Below are positions 5,507 to 8,470 of a stretch of DNA of 8,470 bases, piece by piece. The stretch's first letter is position 1; the number at the start of each line of letters is the position of its first letter. Source of the stretch: CAMEON01 sp963609805. Lineage in GTDB: Bacteria > Bacillota > Clostridia > Oscillospirales > CAG-272. The notes under the pieces are model-generated. The model was not told the origin of the DNA. It ran no database searches and saw only the letters and a list, made by a program, of their open reading frames with translations. The stretch spans positions 1-8,470 of the forward strand of contig CAVDLN010000081.1 of the NCBI GenBank assembly GCA_963609805.1, given 5' to 3'. The position numbers were made by a program, and so were the translations under genes.

Positions 5507-7282
5507 ATGAACGAAAGATGGGATTTGTCTGTTCTGTACAGCGATTTCGACGATCCTGCCTATGCAGCGGATCTGAAGGCGCTGGATGCGGCCATCGGAG
5601 CATTTCACGAGTTGGCGGAGGCATCCGGAACGCTGCCTGCGGCTGAGCTTTTGCATCGGTACGCAGAGACGGGCAACGCTTTGGCGGCGCTGCAGAACAA
5701 ACTCGGAATTTATGCGATGCTTCGCTGCTCTGCCGATACCGGCAACACGGTCGCGGCGAGCGCCCGCGACAGGGTAATGGATAAGGTGTCTGCATCCGTT
5801 GCCGATGACACCCGTATTCAGGAGGCGATCGCCGCAATCGGCAGCGAACGTCTTGAGGAGCTGCTTGCCTCCGATGCATCCCTTTCGGAATATGCATACA
5901 TGTTCCGGGGCGTTCTGAAGGACAGCCGCTACCGGCTGAGCGACCGCGAGGAGTCTCTGCTTGCCAAAATGAATCTTTCGGGGGCAGCGGCATGGGAGAA
6001 TCTGCGGAACAGTCTGACCAGTTCCGTAAAGGTTCAATACCGCGGGGAGACCATTACTCTGTCGGACGTGCGGAATCTTGCCTATGATGCGGATCCGAAA
6101 GTCCGCCGGGATGCATATGATGCCGAAATCGCATGCTACGAGCCTATCAGCGAGGCGGTGGCCTTTGCCATGAACAGCATTAAACTCCAGACTATCAACG
6201 AGTGCGCTCTGCGCGGGTTTGATTCGCCGCTGGATCAGGCGCTTCATGCTTCCCGCATGAAGCGGGAAACGCTGGATGCCCTGCTTTCCGCCATGCAGGA
6301 GTACATGCCCGTGTTTTGGAAGTACCTGCGTGCAAAGGCCGCCTACCTCGGATATAAGGGGTCGCTGCCCTGGTGGGATATGTTTGCTCCGATCGGGAAA
6401 AACGATGCCGTGTTTACGCCGGAAACCGCACGGGATTACCTTTTGAATATTTTTGAAAACTTTGACGGGCAGATGCATGACATGGTGGAACGCGCCTTCA
6501 ACGAGGCATGGATTGATTTCTTCCCCCGCCCGGGAAAGGTCGGCGGCGCGTTTGACTGCGAGGTATCTTCCGCTCATCAAAGCCGTATATTGACTAACTT
6601 TGCCGGTTCATTTTCGGATGTCGTTACCTTGGCGCATGAGCTTGGTCACGCATTCCATGACCAGCAGATATTCTCACACCCTGCCCTAGTGCAGAGCTAT
6701 ACGATGCCGGTGGCTGAAACTGCCTCCAATTTCAATGAGATTCTGGTCGGAACAGCCGCTGTCTCCGCCGCGCCTGATGCAGAGACGGAACTAGGTCTTC
6801 TTGAGTCACAGCTGTCCGACGCCGCGCAGATCATATGCGACATTTATTCGCGCTTCCTGTTTGAGGACTCCGTGTTTGCGCATCGTTTGGAGGAATTCAT
6901 GGGTGCGGATCGTCTCTGCGAGCTGATGCTGGAAGCGCAGAAAACAGCATACGGAGACGGTTTGGATCCCGCCACACTGCATCCTTACATGTGGCTTTGC
7001 AAGAGTCACTATTACGGTATGTCCTATTATAATTTCCCGTATGCCTTCGGCGGGTTGTTTGCCCGCGGTCTGTATGCGGAGTACAGGCGGCGCGGTGCCG
7101 AATTCGTCCCTGTTTACAAGAAAATGCTTGCGGCTACCACTCACACGGATGTGGAGGAGTGCGCGCAGATTGCGGGCATCGATTTGACGGACAAAGCATT
7201 CTGGGAGGCAGGGCTGGCCGGGTTGGCAGAGCAGATTGAACGTTTCTGCGCACTTGTGGCGGAACACGGCGGGAAGGCGTGA
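5507..7282 (+). CDS. pepF: Oligoendopeptidase F family zinc metallopeptidase (M3B)
   Basis: A 591-residue cytosolic zinc peptidase that cuts short peptides, typically up to a couple of dozen residues, internally; length is normal for PepF (~600). The first residues (WDLSVLYSDFDDP) match the usual PepF opening, followed by a long helical N-terminal region. The zinc site is HELGH with ligands His377 and His381 and catalytic Glu378. The third ligand is Glu404 in MPVAETASNFNE. Near the C-terminus SHYYGMSYYNFPYAFGGLF (from 500) supplies the conserved His501 and a Tyr around 507-508 that stabilise the transition state in the M3 family. No signal peptide is present. The start at 5507 is fixed by a strong ribosome binding site. 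The stop lies 4 nt before the GH20 start, so the two are probably translated from one mRNA. Known roles are recycling of imported or signal peptides; beside two hexosaminidases it could degrade the peptide part of glycopeptides, which is inference. Confidence 0.96.
   Translation: MNERWDLSVLYSDFDDPAYAADLKALDAAIGAFHELAEASGTLPAAELLHRYAETGNALAALQNKLGIYAMLRCSADTGNTVAASARDRVMDKVSASVADDTRIQEAIAAIGSERLEELLASDASLSEYAYMFRGVLKDSRYRLSDREESLLAKMNLSGAAAWENLRNSLTSSVKVQYRGETITLSDVRNLAYDADPKVRRDAYDAEIACYEPISEAVAFAMNSIKLQTINECALRGFDSPLDQALHASRMKRETLDALLSAMQEYMPVFWKYLRAKAAYLGYKGSLPWWDMFAPIGKNDAVFTPETARDYLLNIFENFDGQMHDMVERAFNEAWIDFFPRPGKVGGAFDCEVSSAHQSRILTNFAGSFSDVVTLAHELGHAFHDQQIFSHPALVQSYTMPVAETASNFNEILVGTAAVSAAPDAETELGLLESQLSDAAQIICDIYSRFLFEDSVFAHRLEEFMGADRLCELMLEAQKTAYGDGLDPATLHPYMWLCKSHYYGMSYYNFPYAFGGLFARGLYAEYRRRGAEFVPVYKKMLAATTHTDVEECAQIAGIDLTDKAFWEAGLAGLAEQIERFCALVAEHGGKA
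6240..6268 (+). repeat. Overlapping, mutually exclusive hairpins inside pepF
   Basis: CGCTTCATGC (6240-6249) and GCATGAAGCG (6255-6264) are perfect 10-bp inverted arms around a 5-nt loop. The overlapping arms TTCCCGC (6250-6256) and GCGGGAA (6262-6268) form a second perfect 7-bp stem around ATGAA. Bases 6255-6256 and 6262-6264 are used by both, so only one stem can exist at a time. The region encodes residues ~245-254 of PepF without breaking the frame. The symmetry is plain in the sequence; any function is unknown. Confidence 0.5.
7270..7277 (+). promoter_or_regulatory. Ribosome binding site of the GH20 gene
   Basis: CGGGAAGG, within the last pepF codons, lies 9 nt before the ATG at 7287. 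With only 4 nt between stop and start, translational coupling to pepF is likely. Confidence 0.55.
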
Positions 7283-7286
7283 CTGT

Positions 7287-8470
7287 ATGGAGACTGTGAA
7301 AAGTACTTTGCCTTCGGTTGTCCCGGCACCGCATGATGTACGGCTGACCGGACGGAGCATTGTCCTGCCGGCAACTGTCTCACTGACTATGACCGAGGCG
7401 TCCGATGCCGCCGATACACTGACACGTTTTGCCGCACGCACGCACGGCGTTTACTTTTCCGTCCAACCTGTATCCGGTTCGGTTGGTTTTGTCCGGGATG
7501 CCGCTATGCCGTCCGAGGCGTATCGACTTGCCCTAGACGATCGTGTAACGATTACGGCTGCCGACGGTGCCGGTTGGCAGAACGGCGTATCGACGCTGAT
7601 TCAGTTGATGGAGCGGGGAAGTGATGCGGCTCATCTGGTGGTTCCGGAAGGGGAAATTTCTGACGAACCCGGCTGCAGCTGGCGCGGACTGATGGTGGAT
7701 CTCGCACGGGATTTTCATGAGTTTCCCGTACTGTTGGAGTATGTGGATCTGTGCCGGTTTTATAAAATACGCACGCTGCACCTTCATTTTACGGATGATC
7801 AGAGCTACACACTGCCGTCCCGCGCTTTTCCGCGGCTGTCCACTGCGGGGCGGTGTTACACCGAGAAACAGATAAACCGACTGGTTGCGTATGCGGCACG
7901 GCGTGAGGTTCTGCTGATGCCCGAAATCGATGTTCCCGGCCACTGTTCGTCTTTTGCGAAGGAATACGGAGAAATTTTCGGAACGGACGGGATTATTTGT
8001 CAAAGCGATCTGTCCATGGGGTGCATGGAAGCACTGTTCCGGGAGTTATGCGGCATGTTTCCGAACAGCCCGTATATTCACATCGGCGGTGACGAGGCTG
8101 CCATTGCCAAGTGGACGGAGTGCGAAAAGACGCTGGCATCCTGCAGGGCGCACGGCATTGACCCGGACGCGTACCTGTCCCGTGACGGCGGCAGGGAAGA
8201 GCTGGCGCAGATTCTCTATGCAAACTTTATATCCCGCACGGCAAAAGCCGTGTTGTCCTGCGGGAGAACTCCCGTGGTTTGGGAGGGCTTTTCCGCTGCC
8301 GTAAACTCTTTGATTCCGTCGGAAACGGTTGTCATGAGTTGGGAGAATTACTATCAGGTAACCCCGTCTCTGCTGGGGGCCGGATTCAGAATTCTCAATT
8401 GTTCATGGTCACCCATGTATGTTGTGGCGCCGGATGTTCACTGGACGGTTGAGCAGATATACAACTGGAA
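7287..8470 (+). CDS. Glycoside hydrolase family 20 beta-N-acetylhexosaminidase, 3'-truncated
   Basis: Removes terminal beta-linked GlcNAc or GalNAc by substrate-assisted catalysis. The frame is open from the ATG at 7287 through the right window edge, giving 394 residues; the end is missing. Residues ~9-125 form the GH20 N-terminal alpha/beta domain (VVPAPHDVRLTG; EAYRLALDD; WQNGVSTLIQLM). The barrel begins at WRGLMVDLARDF (132-143), where Arg133 is the conserved substrate-binding Arg. It continues with LHLHFTDDQSYTLPS (164-178) and MPEIDVPGH (211-219), and then HIGGDE (265-270) with the catalytic pair Asp269-Glu270. VVWEGF, MSWENYY and LNCSWSPMYVV further on fit the substrate-pocket strands. 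No signal peptide or lipobox is visible, and the fragment has 11 cysteines, so a cytosolic enzyme acting on imported oligosaccharides is likely. GlcNAc versus GalNAc preference cannot be told from the fragment. It follows pepF by 4 nt. Extra C-terminal domains may exist beyond the window. Confidence 0.93.
   Translation, partial: METVKSTLPSVVPAPHDVRLTGRSIVLPATVSLTMTEASDAADTLTRFAARTHGVYFSVQPVSGSVGFVRDAAMPSEAYRLALDDRVTITAADGAGWQNGVSTLIQLMERGSDAAHLVVPEGEISDEPGCSWRGLMVDLARDFHEFPVLLEYVDLCRFYKIRTLHLHFTDDQSYTLPSRAFPRLSTAGRCYTEKQINRLVAYAARREVLLMPEIDVPGHCSSFAKEYGEIFGTDGIICQSDLSMGCMEALFRELCGMFPNSPYIHIGGDEAAIAKWTECEKTLASCRAHGIDPDAYLSRDGGREELAQILYANFISRTAKAVLSCGRTPVVWEGFSAAVNSLIPSETVVMSWENYYQVTPSLLGAGFRILNCSWSPMYVVAPDVHWTVEQIYNW

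Noticed and set aside
5489..6580. 363-codon open frame on the minus strand across pepF
   Set aside because: It lies antisense to a gene with full M3B similarity, shows no recognisable motif, and such mirror frames are common opposite moderately GC-rich coding sequence.
1..8470. CRISPR arrays, tRNA/rRNA genes, insertion sequences, phage or defence genes
   Set aside because: No spaced repeats, transposase or integrase motifs, or RNA gene structures were seen; about 98% of the window is accounted for by the six coding regions.

Overview
The window reads as a bacterial chromosome segment with six protein genes, all on the plus strand and packed with almost no intergenic space. Base composition looks slightly above 50% GC. 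The mix of genes (bacterial-type tRNA-guanine transglycosylase, an oligoendopeptidase F, an FrhB/FdhB-type iron-sulfur flavoprotein, a DUF4091/GH123-like enzyme with Big2 and FIVAR-like modules, and a GH20 hexosaminidase without signal peptide) suggests an anaerobic, probably gut-associated Clostridia-type Firmicute. That taxonomic call is inference from gene content, not from a marker sequence.

Layout: (1) 1-887, the 3' three quarters of tgt, cut by the left window edge. (2) 890-1555, a complete HAD-superfamily phosphatase/phosphoglucomutase-like gene starting 2 nt after the tgt stop. (3) 1556-1619, a 64-nt gap with a 6-bp stem-loop abutting a perfect 14-bp palindrome, then a good ribosome binding site. 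(4) 1620-4283, an 887-residue modular GH123-like (DUF4091) protein. (5) 4273-5457, an FrhB/FdhB-family protein with two [4Fe-4S] motifs, overlapping the previous gene by 11 bp. (6) 5507-7282, pepF, an M3B zinc metallopeptidase. (7) 7287-8470, a GH20 beta-N-acetylhexosaminidase starting 4 nt after pepF and cut by the right window edge.

The last four genes look like one transcription unit. Both glycosidase families (GH123 and GH20) cleave terminal beta-linked N-acetylhexosamines by substrate-assisted catalysis using adjacent Asp-Glu pairs, and both pairs are visible (D611-E612 and D269-E270). Neither protein has a convincing export signal and both are rich in cysteine. Together with the cytosolic oligopeptidase this suggests intracellular trimming of imported amino-sugar oligosaccharides or glycopeptides; that link is inference. 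No transporter, regulator, RNA gene, insertion sequence, phage gene or CRISPR array is visible, and I see no clear-cut new defence or mobile system here. The most noteworthy items are the glycosidase-peptidase-redox gene cluster, the odd architecture of the 887-residue protein, the palindrome in front of it, and a pair of mutually exclusive hairpins inside pepF.
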